A stretch of 64,000 bases of DNA from Clostridia bacterium (GCA_910575245.1 CAJTEN010000005.1:124001-188000); one strand, 5' to 3'. Numbered from the stretch's first letter, positions 45,561 through 54,862 are shown. Numbers and translations: made by a program. The notes: generated from the letters alone by a model not told the origin.

Positions 45561-46445
45561 ATGATCAGAAAGAAATCGGGCGGTGACAGAGTATTTGATG
45601 TAATCAATGCGTTGGTCATGGCGGCTGTGTGTATAGTAATTGCATATCCGCTGTATTATGTCTTTATGGCATCCTTCACGGATCCGGCAATTGTTAATTC
45701 GGGAAAACTACTGCTTTATCCGGAACATGTTTTTACCGGAGGATATCAGAAAATATTTGCCTATAAGCCGATCTGGACAGGATACTGGAATACGATCAAA
45801 TATACTATAACAGGAACTCTGGTGGCAGTCGCGGTGACGATTCCGTGTGCTTATGCTTTGTCAAGGAAGGATCTGGCGGGAAGGAGAATCTGGAATTTCC
45901 TTTTCACCTTCACGATGTTTTTTAACGGAGGGATTATTCCGTTGTATCTGGTTATCAATAAGTTGGGAATCTATAACAGTATTTTTGCGATGATCTTGCC
46001 CGGAGCGGTCAGTGCATATAATCTGATCGTATGCAGATCCTTCTATGATTCGAGCATTCCGGATGAACTGGTAGAGGCTTCCAGACTGGACGGCTGTACG
46101 GATTTTAATATTTTTTTCCAAATTGTAATACCGGTCTCTTCGACCATCATTGCGGTTATGGTGTTGTTCTATGCAACATCTATCTGGAATTCGTTTATGA
46201 ATGCTTTGATGTTTATGGGTGACCAGAGTAAGATGCCTCTGCAGGTTATCCTGCGTAACCTGATACTATCGAATCAGGCGTCTTCGGTGCTTTCGGGTGG
46301 GACGGAGATGATCGAGAGGCAGAAGCTGGCAGAACAGCTGAAATATGGCGTAATAGTAGTATCTGCGCTTCCGCTGCTCGTGTTATATCCTTTCGTACAG
46401 AAATATTTTGCGAAAGGCGTGATGATTGGTGCGGTCAAAGGGTGA
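45561..46445 (+). CDS. Sugar ABC transporter permease (LplC type) of the fructan operon
   Basis: The 294-residue protein has six spans, the coupling loop EASRLDGCTDFNIFFQIVIPVS near residue 172 and the typical ending KYFAKGVMIGAVKG. It forms the channel with the preceding permease. Start after AGGAGGTAAAG. No ATPase gene is in the operon; a shared one elsewhere is expected for this transporter class. Confidence 0.92.
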   Translation: MIRKKSGGDRVFDVINALVMAAVCIVIAYPLYYVFMASFTDPAIVNSGKLLLYPEHVFTGGYQKIFAYKPIWTGYWNTIKYTITGTLVAVAVTIPCAYALSRKDLAGRRIWNFLFTFTMFFNGGIIPLYLVINKLGIYNSIFAMILPGAVSAYNLIVCRSFYDSSIPDELVEASRLDGCTDFNIFFQIVIPVSSTIIAVMVLFYATSIWNSFMNALMFMGDQSKMPLQVILRNLILSNQASSVLSGGTEMIERQKLAEQLKYGVIVVSALPLLVLYPFVQKYFAKGVMIGAVKG

Positions 46446-46499
46446 AGGCGGTTATGCAAGTCTTGAACCAGACAATAGAAAACAAAGGAGGTTTTATGT

Positions 46500-48263
46500 A
46501 TGAGGAAAAAGTTTTTGGCAGCCTTGCTGTCTGTAGTCACAACTGTCGGGGCGCTTTCGGGATGTCAAAGCGGCGCTTCTTCAGGTGAAGTAGCAACAGA
46601 GCCGGAGGAGGTACAACAGGATGGGGTGCCGGAAGAGGCGGCTTCTGACGGGGAAATGGAGAGCGGTAACTTCAATTTGGATGGTACACTTCCGATCGTG
46701 AAAGATGCAGGCGAGATGGAACCAATCAAGATCGCTATTGTATTGCCGCCGGAGAGGACGGTAGCTACGGATGAGATGCCGATGGTCAAGAAAATAGTGG
46801 AAGATACAGGAATTCCGATTGAATGGATTGAAATTCCGTCAGACGGATCTGCGGAAAAGATCAATCTTATGTTGAACGGCGGCGACTATCCGGACGTGTT
46901 CTGGAACGGTATCTCATCAGAAATGGCAGTACAGTACAGTGACCAGGATCTGTTTGTTCCGACAGAAGAACTGATCGAAGAGTATTGTCCCAGACTTATG
47001 GAGATTTTTGGGCAGCATCCGGAGTATAAAGGCGGATCTACCGCGCCGAACGGACATAGCTATGGGTTCCCGTATGTAGAGGAAATGTACGGACTTGTTC
47101 TGACTCCCGGGCCATTCCTGATCAATAAGAACTGGTTGGACAAGGTCGGAAAAGATGTGCCGGAGACTGTGGAGGAATGGGTAGACTGCCTGAAAGCCTT
47201 CCGGGATGGCGGCGATTTAAACGGAAATGGTGTGGCGGATGAGGTTCCTTATTCCTTTGGAATGGGATGCGATGGTTTATTTAATTCCTATGATACCTTC
47301 TATTATTTTACCGGAGCGTTCGGATCGGCAGATTCTGTGTGTTCCGGGAACCCGCAGGCAAATCATCTGAGGATTGTGGATGGAAAAGTACATTTTACAG
47401 CGACTGATGATGCGTTTAAGAAGACGGCGGAATTTTTCAATATGCTTTATCAGGAGAATTTGATCGATATGGATTCTTTTTCTCCTGGACCGAATGAGGA
47501 TACGCCTCTGTATATCAGTAAAATGGCCGGAAGCGAGGCGGTGATCGGATGCCTGGGAACCTGGGCGCCAGTGAATGAGATTGTTGATCCGGCAGTGAGA
47601 GAGCAGTATATAGCTCTGCCAAGACTGGAAGGCGACGCAGGCAAGGGCGGTGTGGAGGTCAATTATTCAGAGATGGCGGAGACATCCATGGTAGCCATCA
47701 CAAATAAGTGTAAATATCCGGAAGTAATTGCCGCTTTGGTGGATTATTGTATGGATCCTGAAATATCCATTACCTTGAACTGGGGACCGGAAGGTTATAC
47801 TTATGTGAGAGGTGATGACGGAATACTCCACTTCAATCTGGACGATAGCGACAATGTTATTCTGCAGGAGGGGTACCAGTCCTTTACGGAGCAGAGGGCA
47901 AACACTACACCCGGACGTGGTTCACTGATCGTTCTCAGTGATTATTACGGAACAGTTGCGGATTATACTTGGGATGCAATCGATCTGTTGGAAGGTCAGC
48001 GGCAGAACGGTAAAGAAGAAATTATGGCGGAAATTGATGCGGTGCCAAAGATGATGCTTACGTTGGATGAACAGAAGCGGATTGCGCAGATTTACCCTCA
48101 GATTGCCAATATTGTAGATGCTTTTCAGATGAATGCCATTATGCAGGGAAATGTGGATGCCCTGTGGGATAAATATAAGCAGGATTTGCTGGATGCCGGA
48201 GTGGAAGAACTTGTAAGCACGTATCAGACAGCATATGAGCGCTTCAGCAGTTCCGCAAATTAA
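46500..48263 (+). CDS. Sugar ABC transporter substrate-binding lipoprotein of the fructan operon
   Basis: The 587-residue precursor has a lipoprotein signal ending in LSGC with Cys22, an acidic linker, then an extracellular solute-binding domain family 1: GGDYPDVFWNGI near residue 123 and DLNGNGVADEVPYSFGMG, which carries a calcium-type DxNxNG loop. It is of the LipO/YtcQ kind. Start ATG 46500 is 8 nt after AGGAGG. It is the last gene of the LacI-GH32 operon and probably binds fructo-oligosaccharides or sucrose. Confidence 0.92.
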   Translation: MRKKFLAALLSVVTTVGALSGCQSGASSGEVATEPEEVQQDGVPEEAASDGEMESGNFNLDGTLPIVKDAGEMEPIKIAIVLPPERTVATDEMPMVKKIVEDTGIPIEWIEIPSDGSAEKINLMLNGGDYPDVFWNGISSEMAVQYSDQDLFVPTEELIEEYCPRLMEIFGQHPEYKGGSTAPNGHSYGFPYVEEMYGLVLTPGPFLINKNWLDKVGKDVPETVEEWVDCLKAFRDGGDLNGNGVADEVPYSFGMGCDGLFNSYDTFYYFTGAFGSADSVCSGNPQANHLRIVDGKVHFTATDDAFKKTAEFFNMLYQENLIDMDSFSPGPNEDTPLYISKMAGSEAVIGCLGTWAPVNEIVDPAVREQYIALPRLEGDAGKGGVEVNYSEMAETSMVAITNKCKYPEVIAALVDYCMDPEISITLNWGPEGYTYVRGDDGILHFNLDDSDNVILQEGYQSFTEQRANTTPGRGSLIVLSDYYGTVADYTWDAIDLLEGQRQNGKEEIMAEIDAVPKMMLTLDEQKRIAQIYPQIANIVDAFQMNAIMQGNVDALWDKYKQDLLDAGVEELVSTYQTAYERFSSSAN

Positions 48264-48330
48264 TTAGATCGCAGCTGTGGATGCTTCACAGCATACGGAA
48301 GCTGATGTTTCCAGAAGGTGAAAATAAATT

Positions 48331-48367
48331 TGAAGTCCGATAAGAGGCGGTTTCTAATCGGACTTCA
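48331..48367. terminator. Two-way hairpin between the fructan operon and the helicase-side genes
   Basis: TGAAGTCCGAT (48331-48341) and ATCGGACTTCA (48357-48367) are perfect 11-bp complements around 15 nt. It lies at the meeting point of genes on opposite strands and overlaps the end of the minus-strand gene. Only short T-runs follow, so its strength is uncertain. Confidence 0.6.
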
Positions 48368-48674
48368 TAACCTTCTTTTTAAACATGATATAATAGCAAT
48401 TCAACTCGAAATCACTGTGTGTTTTTTCCTTCTGAGGCAAACATACCAGCAGGTTTTCTTTTACAACAGGATCAAGAAGTTCTGTGCGGAGCGTATTCTT
48501 AATTCCGTTTATATCCAGAAAAACGCGGACTTCTTTTATTGCGGTTTCCAACTTTCGCTTTTCTACAAGAAAATCCATATCATAGCACGTTTCGGCTTCC
48601 CATTCGCTGAGCATTTCTGAGTGGTCATCAATCCAGGAGGTCAGAGCAATATTGGCGCCGTGATCGGAAATCAT
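48354..48674 (-). CDS. Hypothetical protein, 106 residues
   Basis: I do not recognise this protein. It starts MISDHGANIALTSWIDDHSE and has a charged helical middle (EKRKLETAIKEVRVFL) and a C-terminus ending FKKKVMKSD. There is an AAGG site 9-10 nt before ATG 48674. The front looks like the conserved part of something longer, with codon use like a real gene; the last 40 residues look less ordered. It is the last of three minus-strand genes after the helicase. Confidence 0.45.
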   Translation of the reverse strand: MISDHGANIALTSWIDDHSEMLSEWEAETCYDMDFLVEKRKLETAIKEVRVFLDINGIKNTLRTELLDPVVKENLLVCLPQKEKTHSDFELNCYYIMFKKKVMKSD

Positions 48675-48715
48675 TTTTTGTGTACCTTATTTTAACACGA
48701 CAATCACTGGCACTG

Positions 48716-48891
48716 TTACATTTCGTATTCCTCTGACGGGATACCTAAAGAGGCCAGTTTATTTTTACGACTTTCAGCTGATATGCCAATTCGGGATTGT
48801 TGCCTGTATCCGCCTTTTTGATACGCTGTAAATTTACATAATAATCAATGGTAACCTGTTTTAATTCTTCCAAGGCCATATTGTCAGTCAT
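48716..48891 (-). pseudogene. Small protein gene with a one-base frameshift
   Basis: From ATG 48891 the frame reads MTDNMALEELKQVTIDYYVN then LQRIKKADTGNNPELAYQLK and drifts to an early stop at 48745. If one A is added to the A5 run at 48762-48766 (T on the plus strand) it continues NKLASLGIPSEEYEM and stops at 48716, which looks like the natural end of a 57-residue helical protein. GGTGAAAGG precedes the start. Function unknown; it lies 55 nt after the helicase gene on the same strand. Confidence 0.6.
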
Positions 48892-48946
48892 CCTTTCACC
48901 GCCTTCTGATTGGTCGTAATGTTCCGATACCATTATTATAGTGAAA

Positions 48947-50539
48947 TCATGATAAAGAGTAAAGTCTCTTCATACATACCCAGTAATTCTTCTCGCTGGT
49001 GTACCTTGCACTTTGGATTCTGGCATTGAGCTCATCCTTTGTCAGCGTCCAGTCTGATCTGACACATCCCAGATGCAGGCATCGGGTCACTTCCTTCAGC
49101 AGTTCCGGATTCGTATCGTATTCCATTTCCGCCAGCAATGCGGCAGCTTTGACATCATAGACGGGATTGTCAAACTGCTTAAGCTGGTCATTATAAGCCA
49201 GTTCAAACAGGCGGTGCTCTTCTGAATCAGGCAGGTAACAGGAATCTTCGGAGGTGTCCGCAATATGCAGATAGTACAGTGCGGCTCTGTCTTTGGAAGA
49301 TTGCTTACGGATGATCCGGCCAAGACGCTGGATGCGCTGTCTTTGCGTGGAGGTTCCCGAGAGAATGATCCCGATGGAGGCATCGGGGACATCTAGCCCT
49401 TCGTCGATTGCTTTGCAGGCTATCAGAATCCGTATACTTCCTGTCCGAAAACGCTCCAGTGCATTACGGTTTGCCTGATTTCCCATTTTGGAATGGTAAC
49501 GCCCCACTCTCTCAGGATAATCTGCCTGCAGGAGACGGTACAGTTCGTCCGCCTGGCTGATCCGCTCGCCGAAGATGATGATTTTCTCTTTGGTGTCCAG
49601 GCGTTTTAACAGGTCGCATGCGCAGGCAATTCTGGCCTCCGCCAGACAGACCAGCCTCTTACGCATGAAAGTGAGACCCATATAGGAAGAAGCTGCCTTG
49701 GCAATTTTTCGGTTTTTGCTGCCTGCGAGACTGCGCAGGGCTTCGAAACGTTCTTTCTGGGTGAGTGATTTTAGGGAGGGATATACCTTAAGCAGTGTAG
49801 CATAAAGAATAGTCATCTGTTCGGTCAGTTCCTCATATTCATCCCGCTCGTCAGCGTGGAGAGACAGGCTGATGTGGTAGACGTCGTAGGGACATATGGT
49901 ATTCCCGTCTGATGCCTCTTTCATCCCATAGTGATATATTTTCCTGCCAAGGACAGAGGTGAGGTATCGCCGCGCCTGCCCGGAAGGAAGCGTGGCGGTA
50001 AGTCCGAGGGAAAAGAATTGCCCATCGCATTCTTTGATATAAGGAAGAAACTCGAAAATCAGCTGATTCTGTTCGCTTTCGTAATGGTGGCATTCATCTG
50101 CAATCAGCAGGACATTTTCTCCGCGCCTTAATTCTGTCAAAATCTGCCGTGCCAGTTCATAGCGGGCTGAATTGATTACATAAATCATATATTTATGATC
50201 CGGGGAGGCCTTGGAGCCGCCGCCGCGCAGGCCGATCATGTTCCGGACAGGATCTGTATGCAAAGAAGCGGCATAATCATTTCCGGCCGGTGGGAGGTTC
50301 TGACAGGAAACGGAGAGATAGTCCAGCAGGGACTGTTTCCATTGCCGCATCAGGGCACTGGTAGGCACAACGATCTTGATATGCAGAGATCTGTTCAATT
50401 TCTGGTCCATACAGTCCATTGCTGTTAAAGCCAGCAAGGTTTTACCTGATCCGGTCACTGCCTGAACGATTCCCCTGCCGTCATTTGCAAACCATCGGTC
50501 AATGCATTCTTCCTGCCATTCGTAGAGTTTCTCTGTCAT
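48947..50539 (-). CDS. SF2 DEAD/DEAH-type helicase
   Basis: The 530-residue protein has all SF2 motifs: Q-region YEWQEECIDRWF, Walker A AVTGSGKT at residues 27-34, DECH in LIADECHHYE, motif III LGLTATLP, motif V ACKAIDEGLDVPDAS and motif VI QRIQRLGRIIRK. The pattern fits the ResIII/XPB-like group used in restriction and defence systems. The C-terminal 100 residues are family-specific. Start has AGGAG 8 nt upstream. It is transcribed away from the coiled-coil/twin ATPase genes, from a shared 290-nt gap. Confidence 0.88.
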   Translation of the reverse strand: MTEKLYEWQEECIDRWFANDGRGIVQAVTGSGKTLLALTAMDCMDQKLNRSLHIKIVVPTSALMRQWKQSLLDYLSVSCQNLPPAGNDYAASLHTDPVRNMIGLRGGGSKASPDHKYMIYVINSARYELARQILTELRRGENVLLIADECHHYESEQNQLIFEFLPYIKECDGQFFSLGLTATLPSGQARRYLTSVLGRKIYHYGMKEASDGNTICPYDVYHISLSLHADERDEYEELTEQMTILYATLLKVYPSLKSLTQKERFEALRSLAGSKNRKIAKAASSYMGLTFMRKRLVCLAEARIACACDLLKRLDTKEKIIIFGERISQADELYRLLQADYPERVGRYHSKMGNQANRNALERFRTGSIRILIACKAIDEGLDVPDASIGIILSGTSTQRQRIQRLGRIIRKQSSKDRAALYYLHIADTSEDSCYLPDSEEHRLFELAYNDQLKQFDNPVYDVKAAALLAEMEYDTNPELLKEVTRCLHLGCVRSDWTLTKDELNARIQSARYTSEKNYWVCMKRLYSLS

Positions 50540-50686
50540 ATATCGTTTCTCCTGTGAACATTAGTGGCGGTCCGGCCGCCGAAGGCTGAACTGTTTCGGA
50601 CTTTATTTTATCATAGGAATGGCATAAATGGCGAAAGGATTTCGGGAATTGTATAAAAGCAACCGAATACAAATGGTAACAAATTG

Positions 50687-50715
50687 TTGAAAACGTACCA
50701 TATATCAGCTATACT
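50687..50715 (+). promoter_or_regulatory. Promoter of the coiled-coil/DUF2791 operon
   Basis: TTGAAA (50687-50692) and TATACT (50710-50715) have a 17-nt spacer. The first gene starts 114 nt later. The same gap must hold the helicase promoter on the other strand, which I could not place with confidence; a fragment of the small-element terminus, TGAACTGTTTC, lies at 50587-50597. Confidence 0.7.
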
Positions 50716-50829
50716 TTTCATAGCATTAAGCAATGGACCATATTTCACAAAGGACAGAAGTGTGTAGGGTTTATGTCGGCACGATACCATCATACACTAA
50801 ACTACGTACGCACAGAAATGAGGAAAACA

Positions 50830-51606
50830 ATGAATTACGAAGAATTATACCAGAATTTACAACCTGACCAGAAGACGCTGAAGGATTCCCTTGCTTCCCT
50901 TCAGAAACTCTATAAGGCAGTCTGCAAGGAGACAGAGAGTGGTGATTTGAAGAGCCTGATCCGCGATCTGAATACCATGAAAGAATCAGCCGGGCAGCTG
51001 GCTGCCGCTCTTGAGAATCTGGAAGATACCGCTGCAGCTTTTGACGCAAGGGCTTATTTTGAGAACGGTGATTTCGCACGGCAGATGCTGGTGGCCTGTG
51101 AGGAGAAGGGCGTGGATGTCCGCGGAGAATTTCCGATTTATGAGATGTTCCCTTATAAGGTGAGACTGGATGCAGAGAACCAGGATCTTTACCTGGACCG
51201 CAAGAAAGTACAGTGCATGCGCCCGCAGAGCTTCGTGGATACTGTCAAGGCCGGACAGGACAAACTTAACAAAGCTTCTTTTAATGCCTCTACATTTGTC
51301 AATGAACTTTCCGATGCCTATGACCTTGCGCTGCTAAAGATGGGCAAGAAGGACGGATATGATATGTATCTGAAGAATCTGTATAAATATCTTGCACCCA
51401 TGAGCCGCTTCCGGAAAGATTATGACCAACAGAGTTTCGCATTCGATCTGGCAAGGCTGTATATGTCTGATACAGAAGAGACGAAGAGCGGAAAGAGATA
51501 CCAGTTCGGCCCGAGCAGAGATCAGAGTAAGGCTATCCGTATTCTGGACAAGGAAGGAAACGAGCAGTATCTGGCTACGATACGTTTTTTTGAAGCAGAA
51601 GAATAA
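50830..51606 (+). CDS. Unknown protein with N-terminal coiled coil, linked to DUF2791 ATPases
   Basis: The protein is 258 residues from ATG 50830, chosen because GAGGA lies 5 nt before it. Residues 10-70 are heptad-like (LKDSLASLQKLYKAVCKETE; IRDLNTMKESAGQLAAALEN), then a mixed alpha/beta part with YEMFPYKVRLDAENQDLYLD and a C-terminus KRYQFGPSRDQSKAIRILD. I recognise no family and see no catalytic motif. It precedes two ATPase genes by 134 nt on the same strand and is likely their structural partner. Confidence 0.75.
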   Translation: MNYEELYQNLQPDQKTLKDSLASLQKLYKAVCKETESGDLKSLIRDLNTMKESAGQLAAALENLEDTAAAFDARAYFENGDFARQMLVACEEKGVDVRGEFPIYEMFPYKVRLDAENQDLYLDRKKVQCMRPQSFVDTVKAGQDKLNKASFNASTFVNELSDAYDLALLKMGKKDGYDMYLKNLYKYLAPMSRFRKDYDQQSFAFDLARLYMSDTEETKSGKRYQFGPSRDQSKAIRILDKEGNEQYLATIRFFEAEE

Positions 51607-51740
51607 CCGGGATGAATGCAGCATGTGGATTATTTTAGTTTAGTTTCCTGGCAGTCTGTGCCCAAAACCCATGTGTAAATATTCTCAGAAACTTACACCG
51701 GTTCTTCGGGTACAGACTACTGGAAGATTGGAGGGCAGCC

Positions 51741-53018
51741 ATGCCAGAATACAACGAGCTTCCGGGTGTTCCGGAAGCATACAGCTTCCTGCCGGTGCAG
51801 CAGCTTACCTGCGGGATTCGGTTCCTGACAGATTTCTGGAGGGAGAAATATCTGCAGGAATACATTCGGAACGGCGGAAGCAAGATAAAATTCGTGACGG
51901 GACGTACGGGAAGCGGCAAGACCCACTTCCTGCGGCTGATGATGGACATCGCCCGGGAAGAAAACTACAAGACGGTCTGGTTCTCGGCCAAAGATATCTG
52001 GATGCATGATTTCAAGGAAATTTATGTGGAGATTTTCCATCAGTGCGATATCATGAAATGTCTGGAGGCTGTCAGCCGCCAGCTGATCCGGGAGATGGGA
52101 TATGACTGTGACGATATTCCGGAAGGGATGAAGTTTATTGATTACCTTTCACAGAACGGGGAAGGGGACGCAGTGACGAAGAGGGAGATCCGGGCACAGC
52201 TGCGGCAGTTCTTCCTGGATAATCCCATGATGGACAATAATTTCGCGTTGGCGTGCAGCATGTTGGCCGGCAGTATTCTTGGCTATCCTATTTTGGAAGA
52301 GCAGAATCAGGAGCTGCTTCTGGCATGGCTGGAGGGCGACCGTTCCATCAAGCTTTCTCAGCTTCGGGCATTGGATTTCTATCCCAGCCGTATTACGAAG
52401 TACAATGCGAGGCATATGCTCCGTTCGCTGGCAGAACTAGTACGTATGGGAGGTTTCTCTGGGCTCTTTATTGCCGTGGATAATATGGAAATTTTGATCA
52501 GCCGTTCCAGTCTGGAAGCAGTACATTATACGAAGATGAAGAGGGAAGATACCTATGAGAGTATCCGCCAGCTGATCGATGATATTGACAGTATGAAGAA
52601 TATCATGTTTGTCTATGCTTTTGACCGGGAAATGATCGATAATGAGAATGCAGGGTTGAAATCCTACCAGGCATTGTGGATGAGAATTCAGAACGAAATT
52701 GTGGGAGAGCGTTTTAACCGCTTTACGGATATGGTGGATCTGGACCGTCTGGCGGCACAGGAGTACTTGCCTGAGGTGATCGTTGCTATCTCAGAGAGTA
52801 TTGCCGGCATGCAGAGGAATAATCCTGCCGCGCCGCTTACGAAGGAGGCAGCACAGGAGATTCTGACACAGGCCCGTACGGGAGCAGTGGGGATTCCCCG
52901 GCTTATTCAGATTGCCATGAAGATGCAGAATTCCTGCGGGACAGAAGAGCATGCCATCGATTCGGAGGTCTGGATGCAGGATGGAAACTTAATGCAGGAG
53001 GTGAAATCCGATGTATGA
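51741..53018 (+). CDS. DUF2791/BrxD-like P-loop ATPase (first of two)
   Basis: The 425-residue protein has Walker A GRTGSGKT at residues 54-61, a Walker B strand SGLFIAVDNMEIL near residue 246, and a late sensor-like stretch ending VGIPRLIQIAMKM. The overall plan, an ORC/Cdc6-like AAA core with a C-terminal helical domain, matches DUF2791, the family of the BREX protein BrxD. Start after GGAGGGCAGCC. Its stop overlaps the next start by 8 nt, so the two ATPases are translated together and may form a mixed complex. Confidence 0.8.
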   Translation: MPEYNELPGVPEAYSFLPVQQLTCGIRFLTDFWREKYLQEYIRNGGSKIKFVTGRTGSGKTHFLRLMMDIAREENYKTVWFSAKDIWMHDFKEIYVEIFHQCDIMKCLEAVSRQLIREMGYDCDDIPEGMKFIDYLSQNGEGDAVTKREIRAQLRQFFLDNPMMDNNFALACSMLAGSILGYPILEEQNQELLLAWLEGDRSIKLSQLRALDFYPSRITKYNARHMLRSLAELVRMGGFSGLFIAVDNMEILISRSSLEAVHYTKMKREDTYESIRQLIDDIDSMKNIMFVYAFDREMIDNENAGLKSYQALWMRIQNEIVGERFNRFTDMVDLDRLAAQEYLPEVIVAISESIAGMQRNNPAAPLTKEAAQEILTQARTGAVGIPRLIQIAMKMQNSCGTEEHAIDSEVWMQDGNLMQEVKSDV

Positions 53019-54198
53019 TATGGAGGCCAGACACATTATCGAGGCGCTGCGTTCAGGCGTTCCGTCCCGTGCCGTGGGACAGTATTTTTCGGAGGCGCGT
53101 CCTAAAGTGATCAGAGAGATTTCCGGCCGTCTGGACATGGTGTGCGAGCAGGGGAAGTCGAATGGAATGATTATCAGCGGGAAATACGGAGAAGGTAAGA
53201 CGCATCTTTTGAACACCGTATTTAACCTGGCGCATTCCAATAATATGGTGGTTTCTTATCTGTCGCTCAGCAAGGAAACGCCGATGGATAAATTGTATCT
53301 TGTTTATCAGAAACTGGTTCAGAATACTTATCTGCCCAAAAGGCAGCAGCCGGGGTTTATGCACGAACTGGAGAAGATCTCCGCGAACAGCCCTGTGGCG
53401 AATGAGATGCTTCTGTATGCAGCCAAGCAGCTGGAGACAGACAAGCTGTACTATTTGTTCCGCTCTTATCTGAATACGGAGGATTCGGACGAGAAATTCC
53501 TGCTGCAGGCAGATTTGGAGGGCGATTTTATTGCGAATGTTCCCCTGAAAAAGATCTACAGGCGTATTTTTAACCAGCCTGTGAAATACAATGTGAACTT
53601 CACGAAAACGAAACACTGCAAAGATTACTTTGCATTTATGAGCCATCTGTTTACGCAGATGGGATATCATGGATGGGCGGTTCTGATTGATGAGACGGAG
53701 CTGATGGGACGTCTGGGAAAGAAAGCCCGGTTGAACGCATACCGGAATATGGCGAATTTCCTGCTTCCTGACAGGTGTCCGGAATCGACCTTCAGCATTT
53801 TTGCCCTTAGTGCGTCTTATGCGGAGGATGTGATTGAGGCGAAGCATGAGTATGAAAATCTTGCGCTGATCTATCCGGAAGAGCAGGAGCCTGCACGTAC
53901 GGTTTTAGACCTTCTTTCAAGGGCGCCGCAGCTTCTGCCTCTGACGAAGGAAGAGATTTATGAGGTTTTGTATAAAATACAGGATTTTCACGGAAGAGCT
54001 TATGAGTGGACGCCGAATCTGTCTGTTGATTCGCTGGAGGAGGTGACGCAGGCTGGCGGTTATCTGCTGCGGACGAAGATACGGGCTGCCATCGAATTCC
54101 TGGATCAGCTCTACCAGTACGGTAAGGCTGGTAAGACTACGGTCAACGAACTGGGCGAGGAAGTCTATACGGAGGATGTGCCGGCGATCCAAGAGTAG
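53011..54198 (+). CDS. BrxD-like ATPase (DUF2791, second of two)
   Basis: The 395-residue protein begins EARHIIEALRSGVPSRAVGQ, the hallmark N-terminus of BrxD, then Walker A GKYGEGKT at residues 57-64, Walker B GWAVLIDETELMGRLG near residue 227 and sensor-like FSIFALSASYAED. The C-terminus has a helical bundle. BrxD is an essential ATPase of type 2 BREX, usually with helicase BrxHI. Here the helicase is divergent and no PglX, PglZ or BrxC gene is in the window. Start overlaps the preceding stop, GGAGGTG upstream. Confidence 0.85.
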   Translation: MYDMEARHIIEALRSGVPSRAVGQYFSEARPKVIREISGRLDMVCEQGKSNGMIISGKYGEGKTHLLNTVFNLAHSNNMVVSYLSLSKETPMDKLYLVYQKLVQNTYLPKRQQPGFMHELEKISANSPVANEMLLYAAKQLETDKLYYLFRSYLNTEDSDEKFLLQADLEGDFIANVPLKKIYRRIFNQPVKYNVNFTKTKHCKDYFAFMSHLFTQMGYHGWAVLIDETELMGRLGKKARLNAYRNMANFLLPDRCPESTFSIFALSASYAEDVIEAKHEYENLALIYPEEQEPARTVLDLLSRAPQLLPLTKEEIYEVLYKIQDFHGRAYEWTPNLSVDSLEEVTQAGGYLLRTKIRAAIEFLDQLYQYGKAGKTTVNELGEEVYTEDVPAIQE

Positions 54199-54258
54199 TC
54201 TGGAAAACGTGAAAGGGAAAGGCTGTAAAGTCTATAGGGTGAATTGTAGAAGGACAGG

Positions 54259-54591
54259 GTAACAGTTCAGACAGGTCTGCGCATTTACAGCGCTGACCAT
54301 GTCAAAGTGTATAGCATGAAAGTATCCGGACTATCGCGAAGCGATTTAGGATGTCCGGATACATGTAATAGTGAAGGTATCTGAACCAATGTCATTAAGT
54401 TAAGCCGGACGCGCCTGACATGATAGGAATCTCCTAAGGACGCGCTTTCGCTCAGTTCCAAACGCAGCGGTACTAAATTCGTGAAAAACCTCATTAAGTA
54501 CCGGCGTTAGGGGGTGGCCCTCAGGAGAATCCTATCATATCAGACACTGTGTATAGACTTAACTAAATGACATTGGTATCTGAACTGTTAC
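54259..54591. mobile_element. GTAAC-end MITE carrying a second MITE inside it
   Basis: Ends GTAACAGTTCAGA (54259-54271) and TCTGAACTGTTAC (54579-54591) are perfect 13-bp complements. Identical octamers AGGACAGG flank the element (54251-54258 and 54592-54599). Without the inner insertion at 54386-54576 and one copy of its duplication it is 134 bp, close to the 154-bp element at 37589. Inside is a hairpin, GTATCCGGAC (54322) with GTCCGGATAC (54353). No coding capacity. Confidence 0.85.
54386..54576. mobile_element. 191-bp MITE of a second family, nested
   Basis: Ends CCAATGTCATTAAGTTAAG (54386-54404) and CTTAACTAAATGACATTGG (54558-54576) match at 18 of 19 pairs. The octamer TATCTGAA flanks both sides (54378-54385, 54577-54584); removing the element and one octamer restores the outer element's right end. 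Internal arms TGACATGATAGGA and its near complement make it fold almost end to end. Source transposase family not identified. Confidence 0.88.
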
Positions 54592-54862
54592 AGGACAGGG
54601 CAGCGGCCGTATGGCAGCTGCCCTGTTCTCCTGTCCCACGGTACCAGTACTGGGGATAAGAAGAGGCTCGTGGAACAATTCCGGGTGTAACCTGAAAAAG
54701 GAAAGCGGCAAAGCCCATGGATTGTACCCAGGAAATCAGAGATAATTGAAAATCCAGAATATTACGGGTTGAAATATCATAATTTTACGGATTATAATAA
54801 TAGCAGACCCGGAAAGAGTGGCATCTGAACTGTGGATAGCCTGGTGAAAGGAGCTTGATCGA

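Noticed and set aside
51741..54198. A full BREX system
   Set aside because: Only BrxD-like ATPases and a helicase are present; no methyltransferase, PglZ phosphatase, BrxC or Lon-like gene lies in the window.
54199..54862. Small RNA gene because of many stems
   Set aside because: The structure is explained by the inverted repeats of two nested MITEs with target duplications; no separate promoter and terminator pair was found.
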